A stretch of DNA of 64,000 bases from Actinocatenispora sp963815125 (GTDB lineage Bacteria > Actinomycetota > Actinomycetes > Mycobacteriales > Micromonosporaceae), in assembly GCA_963815125.1 (NCBI GenBank), contig CAWFFM010000002.1:1798001-1862000 (forward strand). Reading direction: 5' to 3'. A model generated the notes under the pieces. That model was given only the letters and a program-made list of their open reading frames with translations. It searched no databases and was not told the origin of the DNA. A program made the translations under genes and the position numbers. Below, piece after piece: positions 1-8,336 of the stretch (the first letter of the stretch is position 1; each line of letters opens with the position of its first letter).

Positions 1-124
1 CGAACCCGATGTACTGGCCGATGAACTCCCGTCCCCGGTCCATGTGCTCCAGGAACTCCGCGGCCTGCCACGGTTCGAGCGGGCGCAGTTCCGCACCGTC
101 GTCACCCAGGGATCTCGCGAACAT
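1..124 (-). CDS. GNAT family N-acetyltransferase (N-terminal part only)
   Basis: The first 41 residues of a protein running off the left edge. The reading (MFARSLGDDGAELRPLEPWQ, then AAEFLEHMDRGREFIGQYIG) matches the start of RimL/RimJ-type ribosomal-protein acetyltransferases, with the usual 'L.pl...aaefl.hvdr.re.i' pattern. The ATG at 124 is preceded by GGAGAG at a good ribosome-binding distance. The acetyl-CoA-binding part lies outside the window, so substrate cannot be judged. It is divergent from the NADAR gene. Confidence 0.75.
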   Translation of the reverse strand, partial: MFARSLGDDGAELRPLEPWQAAEFLEHMDRGREFIGQYIGF

Positions 125-269
125 CGCCACTCTCCACGCTCGTACCGGACACTGCCGGGTGGATCTTCGCACGGCCCGCGTGCGGGCCCGCAACGGTTTA
201 GCGGCCGGGTCGGACCGCCGAGGGAATCAGCGATGCGCGATGTCGCAGGTGCCTGGCACGATGCCCGGT

Positions 270-848
270 ATGACGACGACCGTCCCCGAGCCGACGAGTG
301 CGCGCAGCCGCGAACAGCTTGCCGAGATCATCGCGGCCGGCGGAGCACCGGAGTGGCTGATGTTCTGGGGCCACCGACCTCAGGCCGACGGCAGCGTCGG
401 GAAGGGCTGCCTGAGCCAGTGGTGGCCCTGCCGATTCAGCGTCGACGGTGTGGCGTACGCCTCAGCCGAGCATTGGATGATGGCGGGCAAGGCACGGCTG
501 TTCGGCGACGACGACGCGCTCACCCGAATCCTCGCCGCCGCCACCCCGGCGGAAGCGAAGGATCTCGGTCGGCTGGTCCGCGACTACGACGACCAGGTCT
601 GGGCGGCGCACCGGTTCGAACTGGTGGTCGAGGGCAATGTGGCCAAGTTCGGGCAGGACCCCGCGCTGCGTGACTTCCTGGTCGCGACGAGCCGGCACGT
701 ACTGGTGGAGGCCAGCCCGCGCGACCGGATCTGGGGCATCGGCCTCGGTGCCGCGAACGAGCGGGCCACCGACCCGGCCCGATGGCGCGGCCACAACCTG
801 CTCGGCTTCGCACTGATGGAGACCCGGCAGCGGCTCGCGGCGTCCTGA
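270..848 (+). CDS. NADAR family protein (YbiA-like)
   Basis: 192-residue single-domain protein of the NADAR/YbiA family, cytosolic enzymes that act on ADP-ribose-related or riboflavin-pathway intermediates as N-glycosidases. Visible family motifs are LSQWWPCRF (48-56), YASAEHWMMAGKARLF (63-78), GNVAKFGQDP (122-131), VEASPRDRIWGIGLG (146-160) and WRGHNLLGF (172-180). Length is close to the usual 160-190. ATG 270 is chosen because family homology starts soon after; in-frame ATGs at 240 and 261 are possible and no strong ribosome-binding site settles it. NADAR proteins sometimes sit in defence or ADP-ribosylation loci, but nothing like that is next to this one. Confidence 0.85.
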   Translation: MTTTVPEPTSARSREQLAEIIAAGGAPEWLMFWGHRPQADGSVGKGCLSQWWPCRFSVDGVAYASAEHWMMAGKARLFGDDDALTRILAAATPAEAKDLGRLVRDYDDQVWAAHRFELVVEGNVAKFGQDPALRDFLVATSRHVLVEASPRDRIWGIGLGAANERATDPARWRGHNLLGFALMETRQRLAAS

Positions 849-926
849 ACCAGCCTGACAAGCCCCGCGCTCGACCGGCCCGGAAATCACCTTGCCGGAC
901 CGCCGGCGGCTCGGCACACTCGTGCG

Positions 927-1838
927 GTGATGCAGCAGCAGTACGCCGACGGCCGCGCCGGGATCGACGTCGACCTGGTGAAACGCCTGATCGCGAGCCA
1001 GTTTCCACAGTGGAGCGACCTGCCGGTCCGCCCGGTACGCGTGGACGGCTGGGACAACCGCACCTACCGGCTCGGCGAGCACATGACGGTACGTCTACCC
1101 ACCGCGGAGTACTACACCCCGGCGGTGGACAAGGAGAACACCTGGCTGCCGCGGCTCGCGCCGTCGTTGCCGGTGCCGATCCCCGTACCGCTGGCCAAGG
1201 GCACGCCGGGCGAAGGCTACCCGTACCACTGGTCGGTACGCCGCTGGCTGGACGGTGAGACGGCGATGGTCGGCCACATCGACGACCTGACCGCTTTTGC
1301 CGTCGCGGTGGCCGAGTTTCTCGTTGCGCTGCAACGTATCGACCCGACCGGCGGCCCGGAGGCCGGACCGCACAGCTTCCAGCGCGGCGCACCACCGGTC
1401 CACTACGACGACGAGACCCGGCGGGCGTTGCGTACGTTGGCCGGTCGGATCGACACCGCCGCCGCGACCGCCGTCTGGGACGCCGCCCTCGACGCGACCT
1501 GGGGCGCCGCGCCCCGCTGGTTCCACGGTGACATCGCCGGCGGCAACCTGCTGGTACGGAACGGTCGGCTGACCGCCGTCCTCGACTTCGGTACCTCCGG
1601 TGTCGGTGATCCCGCCTGTGACCTGGTGATCGCCTGGACGATGTTCTCCGGTGAGAGCCGGGAGGCGTTCCGCGCCGCGATGGACACCGATGCCGGGATG
1701 TGGGCGCGGGCCCGCGGCTGGGCGCTGTGGAAGGCGCTGATCACTCTCGCCACCGATATCGACACCGACGGGCAGAAGGCCGCGGTCAACCGTCGGGTGA
1801 TCGATGAGGTGCTGGCCGACCACGGGCGGTCCAGCTGA
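927..1838 (+). CDS. Aminoglycoside phosphotransferase (APH)-like kinase
   Basis: 303-residue APH/choline-kinase fold protein. The N-lobe has the WDNRTYRLG nucleotide-loop region (42-50); the catalytic loop is HGDIAGGNLL (200-209, with Asp202 as base and Asn207 as metal ligand) and the second metal motif is LDFGTSGVGDPACDL (219-233). Such proteins phosphorylate small hydroxylated molecules using ATP or GTP; many chromosomal copies have no proven antibiotic substrate, so resistance should not be assumed. The gene stands alone and is followed at once by a strong hairpin terminator. Confidence 0.85.
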   Translation: MMQQQYADGRAGIDVDLVKRLIASQFPQWSDLPVRPVRVDGWDNRTYRLGEHMTVRLPTAEYYTPAVDKENTWLPRLAPSLPVPIPVPLAKGTPGEGYPYHWSVRRWLDGETAMVGHIDDLTAFAVAVAEFLVALQRIDPTGGPEAGPHSFQRGAPPVHYDDETRRALRTLAGRIDTAAATAVWDAALDATWGAAPRWFHGDIAGGNLLVRNGRLTAVLDFGTSGVGDPACDLVIAWTMFSGESREAFRAAMDTDAGMWARARGWALWKALITLATDIDTDGQKAAVNRRVIDEVLADHGRSS

Positions 1839-1856
1839 CCGCCCGGGACACGAAAC

Positions 1857-1882
1857 GGGTGCCACCCCCGTGGGCGGCACCC
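1857..1882 (+). terminator. Hairpin terminator after the APH-like gene
   Basis: GGGTGCC at 1857-1863 pairs with GGCACCC at 1876-1882, and the loop can pair further (CCC/GGG). It lies 19 nt after the stop codon of the kinase gene. There is no U-run, as is common in actinomycetes. Confidence 0.6.
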
Positions 1883-1900
1883 GGTCGTCGGTGAGGAGAA

Positions 1901-1968
1901 GGAGCGCGCTATAGGCTGAAAGCCCGCTTTTAGAGAGCGGAGACAGAAGGAAGCGCCCTCATAGCCTC
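1901..1968 (+). ncRNA. Possible structured RNA element of unknown family
   Basis: Between the terminator and the next convergent gene lies a compact stretch with two adjacent small hairpins: GGCTGAAAGCC (1914-1924) and CCGCTTTTAGAGAGCGG (1924-1940). They are enclosed by longer-range complementarity, GCTAT (1908-1912) with ATAGC (1961-1965), and alternatively GCGC (1904-1907) with GCGC (1953-1956). The joining segment is purine-rich (AGACAGAAGGAAG). The reverse strand could fold equally. It may only be the termination region of the convergent gene at 1994. I do not recognise a known riboswitch or ribozyme core. Confidence 0.3.
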
Positions 1969-1993
1969 GCCGGTCATCGTACTCTCCGGCACA

Positions 1994-4147
1994 CTACGAC
2001 ACCAGCGCGACAAGCTGCTCGGGGGTGATCACCTCCGAGCCCTCCGGTAGATCGTCCGGGCGCTCAAGGCCGATGAAGGTCACCGGTTCGGTCAGCTCCG
2101 CACCGGGCACGTACGGCCGGTAGGTGCGAGCCTTGCGCATCAACACCGCCACCAGGTACGACACGGCCAGGTACCGCCGTTCCAGGACCGAGCGGGCCAG
2201 CAGCGTCACACTGGGCCGGTTGGTCTCGGTACGGTTCCCCCACGCGGTGCCCTGCAGGTAGAGCTGCAGCCACTTCGCCGACCAGAATCCGTGCTCGTCG
2301 CGGGCGAACAGCACCGGCAGCGCGACCCGACCCGGACCGCGCATGGCGGAACGGGCCTGTACGGTGCTCGGTTCGAACGGGGCACCCCGCTGGTCCAGCT
2401 CGCGGGTCATGAAACCGAACATCGACTCGGCGACCTCGTCGAAACCCTCGCCGGAGTAGATGTTCACCTGCGGCACGATGTAACGGGCCGACACCGCGCC
2501 CAACGGGACGTCGATGAACTCGGTCGCCCCGTCGGCCGCCTCGATGACATCCCCCGAGTGGTACACCCCGTCCTGCTTCAGATTGGTCCACGACACCTGG
2601 CCCTCGACCTGGAAGTCCTCGTCGAGCAGCAGCACGGACAGGTCGAAGTCGGTCGTGCGCTCCGCCTGCTTCCAGTAGGTGAAGAAGCGCAGCAGTTCAC
2701 CACGGACCGGCAGCTCCGACCCGCGGGGCAGTACCCGGAAACCGTCCTCGGCGGCCCGCCCGGTCAGCGGCAGCGCCACACCGACCACCGCAGGATCCGC
2801 CATCAGGTTCTCGTACGCCGGTACCCGGCTGGTCAACTCGTCGTCCACTAGCTCCGCGAGTTGCTTGACCAGCATCGGATCCAGCATCGACCGCCGGTCC
2901 GGCGTCACCCACCCGCGCCGACCCCGGTTGACGAAGATCCGCGCGGTGTCCGGCTCGCTGCGGTTGGCCAGATGCTCCCGCAGCGAGCACAACACCCGGC
3001 CGGACGCCCTGCCGGCGGCGGCGCGTACCGCAACGACGACCGCGGTCGGATCGGCGGGCGGATCGGCCCGCAACACCCTGTCGAGCTGACGCAGCAGCAT
3101 CCCGGGGGCGGTGCCGAGCAGTTCCACGGCACGGTCGGTGTCCCCGGCACGAAACGCCGACTCGACCCGGCCGGCCAGGGAACTGGCCTTCCGTTCCCCC
3201 CGCGCCACCGCGAACACGGCGCGGGCATGCGGCAACTCGTACTCGTGCGGGTGGAGCCGTTCGCCGAGGCGCTGCCACCGGCGGGAGTACCGGGCGACGT
3301 CGCCGAGCTTGCCCGGGTTGTCGGCCACCACCCGCTCCAGCGCGGCCAGCAGCTCCCGGCGCTCCGCACGCCGGAACGTACGGAACCGGGTCGGGGTCCG
3401 CAGGCTCACATCACCGTCGGAGACCTGGCAGGCCAACCTGAGTACGTCGGTGACGGTGTCGATGGCCACCAACGGCCGGCCGGCGGCGAGCCGTACGGCG
3501 TTGAGTACCGCGCGGTTCTGCCGTACCGGAACGGCCTGCGGCTGCACGCCGTCCAGCAGCTCGCCGGACAGTTCGGTGAGCAGCGCGAGATCGGCCTCAC
3601 CCAGCGGTACGGGACTGCCGGCCAGATCCAGGTACAGCGCCTGGATCTCCGCGTCGAGCGACCCACCGAGGTGCAGCACGGTGAGCCGGTCGCCCGCCGA
3701 GCGCACCAGTTCGTCGTGCACGGCGAGCATCTGTAGGTACGTGTGCTGGTAGGTGCCGTAGGTCGGCAGGTCGAGCAGGTTGACACCACCGAGCCTCGAG
3801 GAGTCGATCTCCTCGACCGGCACACCACCGGCCAGCACCGCATCGCGCAGGCAGGTCAGCCAGAACTCGACCGTGTCGGGCACACCGGCCGGGAAGTCGA
3901 TGAAGTACGGGTTGTGCGCGACGTGGTCACCCACCAGTTCCCGGACGGCACCGATCACGTCGACCGCCAGGTCCATGGCCGTACCGGCGGCCAGGCCCGA
4001 CACGTGTTCCAGCACCTCGCGGGATGCGGTGAAACCGGCGCCGACCAGCACCGCGTCCAGCTGCCGGGCGACCCCGGCGCCATCACCGGAAGGGCCGGCC
4101 GCGGCCGGGATCCGCAGGGTCCTGCGGATGATCTGCCTACGCATCAT
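1994..4147 (-). CDS. TerD-domain protein (SCO0854/MXAN_6230-like)
   Basis: 717-residue cytosolic protein. The C-terminal part (about 490-650) has a TerD-like calcium-binding fold signature: FDLSVLLLDEDFQVEGQVSW, then a VYHSGDV segment, then VPQVNIYSGEGFDEV. The first 450 residues are helical and resemble the long N-terminal region of the SCO0854/MXAN_6230 family, whose role is unknown. TerD proteins are linked to tellurite resistance and stress, but no other ter gene is nearby. It reads divergently from the SDR at 4264. The first codons (ATG at 4147 and 4144) have no obvious Shine-Dalgarno sequence. Confidence 0.7.
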   Translation of the reverse strand: MMRRQIIRRTLRIPAAAGPSGDGAGVARQLDAVLVGAGFTASREVLEHVSGLAAGTAMDLAVDVIGAVRELVGDHVAHNPYFIDFPAGVPDTVEFWLTCLRDAVLAGGVPVEEIDSSRLGGVNLLDLPTYGTYQHTYLQMLAVHDELVRSAGDRLTVLHLGGSLDAEIQALYLDLAGSPVPLGEADLALLTELSGELLDGVQPQAVPVRQNRAVLNAVRLAAGRPLVAIDTVTDVLRLACQVSDGDVSLRTPTRFRTFRRAERRELLAALERVVADNPGKLGDVARYSRRWQRLGERLHPHEYELPHARAVFAVARGERKASSLAGRVESAFRAGDTDRAVELLGTAPGMLLRQLDRVLRADPPADPTAVVVAVRAAAGRASGRVLCSLREHLANRSEPDTARIFVNRGRRGWVTPDRRSMLDPMLVKQLAELVDDELTSRVPAYENLMADPAVVGVALPLTGRAAEDGFRVLPRGSELPVRGELLRFFTYWKQAERTTDFDLSVLLLDEDFQVEGQVSWTNLKQDGVYHSGDVIEAADGATEFIDVPLGAVSARYIVPQVNIYSGEGFDEVAESMFGFMTRELDQRGAPFEPSTVQARSAMRGPGRVALPVLFARDEHGFWSAKWLQLYLQGTAWGNRTETNRPSVTLLARSVLERRYLAVSYLVAVLMRKARTYRPYVPGAELTEPVTFIGLERPDDLPEGSEVITPEQLVALVS

Positions 4148-4263
4148 GTTCTGCCCGTCTTCCCTTCCGTCCTACCGGAGTCGCCCCAGGGAAGCACGAG
4201 CGCGCCACCCTCCGGTCCGGCAGCACCGTCATCCCGGTAGCGTCGATCATCGAGGAGGTGCCC

Positions 4264-5022
4264 ATGACGGTACTGACAGGACGCACCGCGCTGGTCACGG
4301 GAGGCTCGCGGGGCATCGGGCGCGCGGTGGTCGAACGGCTGGCGGCCGACGGGGCGGTGGTGGTCTTCGGATACCGCACCGATCAGGCTGCGGCGAAGGA
4401 CGTCGAGGAGTCCGTACGGGCCGCCGGCGGCACCGCGCACGGGGTGGCCGCCGACCTGGCCGACCGCGAGGGCATGGCCGGTCTGCTGGACGGCGCACAG
4501 GCATGGCTGACCGGACAGGGGCATGACGGGCTGGACATCCTGGTCAACAATGCGGCACGGGACTTCCGGGCGGTACCGCTGGCCGAGATGACCGACGACG
4601 AGTTCGATCAGATACTGGCCGTCAACACCCGGGCCGCGTTCGTCGCCATGCGCTACGCGGCGAACCATCTGCGCGACGGCGGGCGGATCGTCAACGTGTC
4701 CACCCTCAACACCGTACGACCGGCACCCGGGATCGGCGCGTACGCGGCCAGCAAGGGCGCGCTGGAGCAACTCACCGCGGTCGGGGCCTGCGAACTGGGC
4801 CGGCGGGGTATCACCGTCAACACGGTGTCGCCGGGCGCCACGGACACCGATCTGTTGCGGGCGACCAACAGTGCCGAGGGCCTGCAGCGGATCGAGCAGT
4901 GGACGGCGTTGGGTCGCATAGGCACGCCCGCCGATGTCGCCGACGTGATCGGTTTCCTCTGCGGGCCGGACGCCCGCTGGATCACCGGCCAGAACCTGCG
5001 CGCCACCGGCGGACTCGGCTGA
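4264..5022 (+). CDS. Short-chain dehydrogenase/reductase (SDR)
   Basis: 252-residue classical SDR that would reduce or oxidise a carbonyl/alcohol with NAD(P)(H). Visible: cofactor motif TGGSRGIG (12-19), NNAA (95-98), the catalytic Ser/Thr near 146-147, Tyr160 and Lys164 (YAASK), and the C-terminal SPGATDTD loop. ATG 4264 is preferred over the in-frame GTG at 4258 because GAGGAGG (4252-4258) is placed five bases before it. No neighbouring pathway genes are seen, so the substrate is unknown. Confidence 0.85.
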   Translation: MTVLTGRTALVTGGSRGIGRAVVERLAADGAVVVFGYRTDQAAAKDVEESVRAAGGTAHGVAADLADREGMAGLLDGAQAWLTGQGHDGLDILVNNAARDFRAVPLAEMTDDEFDQILAVNTRAAFVAMRYAANHLRDGGRIVNVSTLNTVRPAPGIGAYAASKGALEQLTAVGACELGRRGITVNTVSPGATDTDLLRATNSAEGLQRIEQWTALGRIGTPADVADVIGFLCGPDARWITGQNLRATGGLG

Positions 5023-5126
5023 GCTCCCCGCAGCGTACGGGCAGTCGGACGGGGTGGCGGACGTGACAGTGGCCAGTACGATGAGCCCCGCCTTGTCGTC
5101 GCTCCACCCGCGCGGAAGGTCGCACC

Positions 5127-6350
5127 GTGCCCGCTCCGTACCGCTACAGCCGCAAGATTCCCGGTGACCTGACCTTCGCCCTGCGACCGGGCCCGGTCGC
5201 CCGGGTGCTGCTGCTGATTGCCTGCCTGGCGCCGGCCGCGTTCGAGGTCGTCATGATGCTGACGACTGTCGGGATCGACCCGCGCTACCTGCGGCTCGAC
5301 CTGTCGTTGGGGGCGATGGCCGTCGCGGCGGCCCTCCTCGGGCTCCTCTGCTGGCGGGTCCTCAGCCGGGCCCGGCTCGCAGCCGACGGACACGGGGTCT
5401 GGGTGTGCGTCCGTTGGTGGCCGGTCAAGGCGATCTGGCTGCCCTGGTACGACGTGGCGCACATCGGCGAGGCCACCAACGGCGGTCTACTCAGCGGTTC
5501 CCGGGGCGCGGTCCGGGTGGTACCCCGTGACGAGAACGCCGGTCGTGGTCTGGGCGCGCTGGCCGATGCCGAGCAGGCATGGAACCGCATCAGGTTCGGC
5601 GGCCGGTTGGTGGCCAGGATGCCACCCGGGCGCCGGATGTCGTCGGTGCTGACCGCGCTCGCCCGGTTGGCCGGTACCGGTGCGCCCACCGGTGCGCCCG
5701 GCGCTGCTCCGGTTCCGCCCGGCACTGCTCCGTCAGGGAGCCCGTACCGGCTCGCACCGACCGCACCGACGGGCCTGCCGCTCACCCTGACCGCGAACCG
5801 CACACCGCAACTGCGGGTGATGGGCCTGGCCGCCGGCGTCGTCATCCCGGTACTGGTGATCGTCGGGTTCCTGATCACCCGAGGCCAGCCGCTGGTCGGC
5901 CAACTGACCGCCATCGGGGTGATGGCCGTGGTCATCATCGTGGTCTTCGGTGTCCTGCTCGGCAGCGCCGCGTACCGGGGGCCGGTCTTCTCGGCCGATC
6001 CGTACGGCGCCTGGGTCTGTTACCGGCGCATCACGCCCGGCCGGCACGACGCGGTGTTCCTTCCCTGGGAAGCGATCGGCGCCCTGCAGGTGCTGTCCGG
6101 CAACAACGTCGTAGCGCTGCGGATCCAGCCCCGCGGACCCTGGATCGCCAACCAGTCCACGATCCCGACGCCCGAGGACCGGATGCTCGATGCTGTGTTC
6201 CGTACCGGCATGACCGTCACCGTCGATCCGGGGTACCAGTCACCGACGGACCTGGCCGGCATCCTGAGCGCGCTGTCCGCCGGCCGCTGCCCGGTCACCC
6301 TCGCCGCTCCGACCCGGTCCGGCGGCGTGGGCCCGGTCGTGCCGGGCTGA
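5127..6350 (+). CDS. Membrane protein with internal duplication (bacterial PH-like modules)
   Basis: 407 residues, unknown function. Each half has two membrane segments followed by a soluble module. First half: helices near 23-45 and 55-78, then ADGHGVWVCVRWWPVKAIWL and PWYDVAHI. Second half: helices near 230-250 and 262-282, then ADPYGAWVCYRR, VFLPWEAIGAL. The matching 'AD..G.WVC.R......(W/F)LPW..(V/I)' shows an internal duplication. The layout resembles YdbT/bPH2-type proteins that place a PH-like module next to the membrane. A Pro/Gly/Ala-rich linker (about 180-220) joins the halves. GTG start with GGAAGG upstream. Confidence 0.6.
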   Translation: MPAPYRYSRKIPGDLTFALRPGPVARVLLLIACLAPAAFEVVMMLTTVGIDPRYLRLDLSLGAMAVAAALLGLLCWRVLSRARLAADGHGVWVCVRWWPVKAIWLPWYDVAHIGEATNGGLLSGSRGAVRVVPRDENAGRGLGALADAEQAWNRIRFGGRLVARMPPGRRMSSVLTALARLAGTGAPTGAPGAAPVPPGTAPSGSPYRLAPTAPTGLPLTLTANRTPQLRVMGLAAGVVIPVLVIVGFLITRGQPLVGQLTAIGVMAVVIIVVFGVLLGSAAYRGPVFSADPYGAWVCYRRITPGRHDAVFLPWEAIGALQVLSGNNVVALRIQPRGPWIANQSTIPTPEDRMLDAVFRTGMTVTVDPGYQSPTDLAGILSALSAGRCPVTLAAPTRSGGVGPVVPG

Positions 6351-6360
6351 TCACCGGGGC

Positions 6361-7323
6361 TCAGTCGGCGTGGTAGCGGGCGGCCAGGGTACGGACGGTC
6401 CCGGCGAACCGGGTCCGCAGTTCCGGCGGCCCGATCACCTCGATGTCGGTGCCCAGGGCGAGGAACTGCTGGTGCGCGTGCTCCAGCGATTCGATCGGCA
6501 GTACCACCTCGGTCCAGCCGTCCGGCGCTGCGCTGCCGGTGTCGCGCGCCGCCCTCGCCGCCGCGCCGGTGAGGCGGGCGACGCCGCGCGCGCTCAGCCG
6601 TACCTGCGCCTGCCCCTGGTAGAGCCGGGCGTGGAAGTCGGCCTCGTAGTGCTGCCAGTATCCGGCTAGGTCGAAGTCGTCCGGCGGCCGGCACCGATCA
6701 TCCAGTGTGGACAGTGTGAGGATCTGGTCCACCCGGTAGGTACGCGGCCCCGGCCCGGCGACCAGATACCACCGGCCCGCCTTGAGTACCAGGCCGTACG
6801 GCTCCAGCCTGCGATCGACGTCCGTGGGCTCCTTCCAGCGGCGGTAGCGCACGTCGAGCAGCCGGCCGCGCCACACCGCGTCGGCGACCTGCGGCAGGAA
6901 CGGCACGTCGTCGTCCCCGGCATACCAGCCGGGTGCCTCCAGGTGGAAACGGGAGCGCATCCGGTCTGCCTGCTCCCGAAGCTCCGGCGGCAGGGCCGCA
7001 CGCAGCTTCAGCTGGGCGGCGGCCAGCGCGGGCCCGAGTCCCAGTTCGGCGGCCGGACCCGGCAGCCCGGACAGGAACAGCGCCTCCGCTTCACCCGCGT
7101 TCAGGCCGGTCAGTCGGGTGCGGTAGCCGGCGAGCAGCTGGTAGCCGCCGCGGTGCCCGGCATCGCCGTAGAGCGGGACGCCGGCGGCCTGCAACGCCTC
7201 GACGTCCCGGTAGACGGTGCGCACCGAAACCTCCAGCTCGGCGGCGAGCTGGTCGGCGGTCAACCGGCCCCGGGTCTGCAGGAGCAGCAGGATCGACAAC
7301 AGGCGACTGGACTTCACTGACAC
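6361..7323 (-). CDS. WYL-domain transcriptional regulator (YafY/DeoR-like HTH)
   Basis: 320 residues: an N-terminal winged helix (about 1-60, with LTADQLAAELEVSVRTVYRD) and a WYL domain (about 150-235, including EPYGLVLKAGRWYLVA), then a C-terminal effector/oligomerisation region. WYL regulators bind ligands or nucleic acid and usually control a divergent neighbour. Here the start (GTG 7323 or 7317) lies inside a perfect palindrome shared with the divergent gene, so autoregulation together with control of the 7357-8297 unit is likely. No ribosome-binding site is seen, consistent with a leaderless transcript. Confidence 0.9.
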   Translation of the reverse strand: MSVKSSRLLSILLLLQTRGRLTADQLAAELEVSVRTVYRDVEALQAAGVPLYGDAGHRGGYQLLAGYRTRLTGLNAGEAEALFLSGLPGPAAELGLGPALAAAQLKLRAALPPELREQADRMRSRFHLEAPGWYAGDDDVPFLPQVADAVWRGRLLDVRYRRWKEPTDVDRRLEPYGLVLKAGRWYLVAGPGPRTYRVDQILTLSTLDDRCRPPDDFDLAGYWQHYEADFHARLYQGQAQVRLSARGVARLTGAAARAARDTGSAAPDGWTEVVLPIESLEHAHQQFLALGTDIEVIGPPELRTRFAGTVRTLAARYHAD

Positions 7324-7338
7324 AAGATGTCAGTGAAG
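7312..7338. promoter_or_regulatory. 27-bp palindrome operator over the divergent starts
   Basis: Arms CTTCACTGACA (7312-7322) and TGTCAGTGAAG (7328-7338) are exact inverted copies separated by five bases. The left arm covers the first codons of the WYL regulator; the right arm lies just before a possible -10 (TACTGT, 7343-7348) for the divergent gene. Occupancy would block both transcripts, the classic arrangement for an autorepressor. Confidence 0.7.
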
Positions 7339-7356
7339 CAGCCGTACTGTCCAGCG

Positions 7357-7836
7357 GTGCCTTTCACCGAGAAACATCTGCTCGTACTGCCACCGATCCA
7401 AGTCGGCGGCCGTCATGTCAAGCGCTACCACGTCACCCCGGACCCGGCCGGGATCGAACCGGAGGTCGAGAAGGCGGCGTACGCGGTCCTTCCCGACCTG
7501 TTGCCCGAACCGGACGCAACCCCACCGGGCACCTTCGTCGTACTGCACCGGGGCACCGACGACGGCGCCTATCTCAACGCCTACAGCTGGGTGTGGGACA
7601 ACGCCCTGCACTTCGCCGCCGCGGCGGCCGGGCAACCGTTCCTGAACTGCCCGGACCGCGATCCGACGAACTTCGTACGCCTCGACGGGTCGCTGATCGG
7701 GTGCGTGTTCGAGTTGCCGCCGATCGCCCACGAACGCGACGCCTGGGTGCGGCACGTCCTGGCACCCGAACGACCAGACCTGGCCGGCTACCTCGCCGAC
7801 GCCGCCCCTGAAGGAAACACCGGAGGACGCTCATGA
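7357..7836 (+). CDS. Conserved hypothetical protein, WYL-regulator partner
   Basis: About 159 residues, soluble, no recognised domain. Aromatic/acidic core with a WVWDNALHFAAAAAGQPFLN segment and a run starting FVRLDGSLIGCVFELPPIAH. GTG 7357 is preferred over ATG 7327, because 7327 lies inside the operator palindrome and a TACTGT -10 would initiate transcription at about 7355-7357, giving a leaderless mRNA; 7327 would add ten residues. The stop overlaps the next start (ATGA), so the two genes form an operon controlled from the palindrome. Confidence 0.6.
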   Translation: MPFTEKHLLVLPPIQVGGRHVKRYHVTPDPAGIEPEVEKAAYAVLPDLLPEPDATPPGTFVVLHRGTDDGAYLNAYSWVWDNALHFAAAAAGQPFLNCPDRDPTNFVRLDGSLIGCVFELPPIAHERDAWVRHVLAPERPDLAGYLADAAPEGNTGGRS

Positions 7837-8297
7837 CCGACAACGACATCACCGATTTCGACTTCTTCGTCGGCGACTGGCAGGTGGCCAACCGGCGCCG
7901 GACCGACTTCCTCGACGAGACCAGCGACTGGGAGGAGTTCCCCGGCCACAGCCACGCCACGCGTCACTTCGCCGGCGCGGCGAACTTCGACGAGATCGAG
8001 TTCCCGACCAAGGGCAGCGCCGGGATGACCGTACGGCTCTACGACCGCGAGCGCCGCCAGTGGCAGTTGTACTGGTCCAGTAGCCGTACCGGCACGTTCG
8101 AGCCGCCGGTGGTCGGCGGGTTCACCGACGGCAGGGGCGAGTTCTACGGCGACGACACCCATGACGGCCGGCCCGTGCGGGTGCGCTACCTCTGGTCGAA
8201 CATCAGCGCTGACACCGCCCGCTGGGAGCAGGCGTTCTCCCTCGACGGCGGTGACACCTGGCTGACCAACTGGATCATGCAATTCGCCCGCCGGTGA
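7833..8297 (+). CDS. DUF1579/lipocalin-like family protein
   Basis: 154 residues. The sequence FDFFVGDWQV (9-18) followed by alternating strands and a C-terminal run ending in NWIMQFAR is typical of the DUF1579 lipocalin-like beta-barrel family; 'F.F..GDW.v.' is its hallmark. Function unknown, probably a small-ligand-binding or detoxification protein. Translationally coupled to the upstream gene by a four-base ATGA overlap and ended by a 30-bp palindromic terminator. Confidence 0.7.
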   Translation: MTDNDITDFDFFVGDWQVANRRRTDFLDETSDWEEFPGHSHATRHFAGAANFDEIEFPTKGSAGMTVRLYDRERRQWQLYWSSSRTGTFEPPVVGGFTDGRGEFYGDDTHDGRPVRVRYLWSNISADTARWEQAFSLDGGDTWLTNWIMQFARR

Positions 8298-8301
8298 ACC
8301 T

Positions 8302-8331
8302 GGGGCGGCTGCGCTCGAGCGCAGCCGCCCC
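8302..8331. terminator. Bidirectional terminator between convergent genes
   Basis: A fully self-complementary 30-base palindrome, GGGGCGGCTGCGCTC and its inverted copy, lies exactly between the 3' ends of the DUF1579-like gene (+) and the membrane protein gene (-). Confidence 0.75.
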
Positions 8332-8336
8332 GCCCG

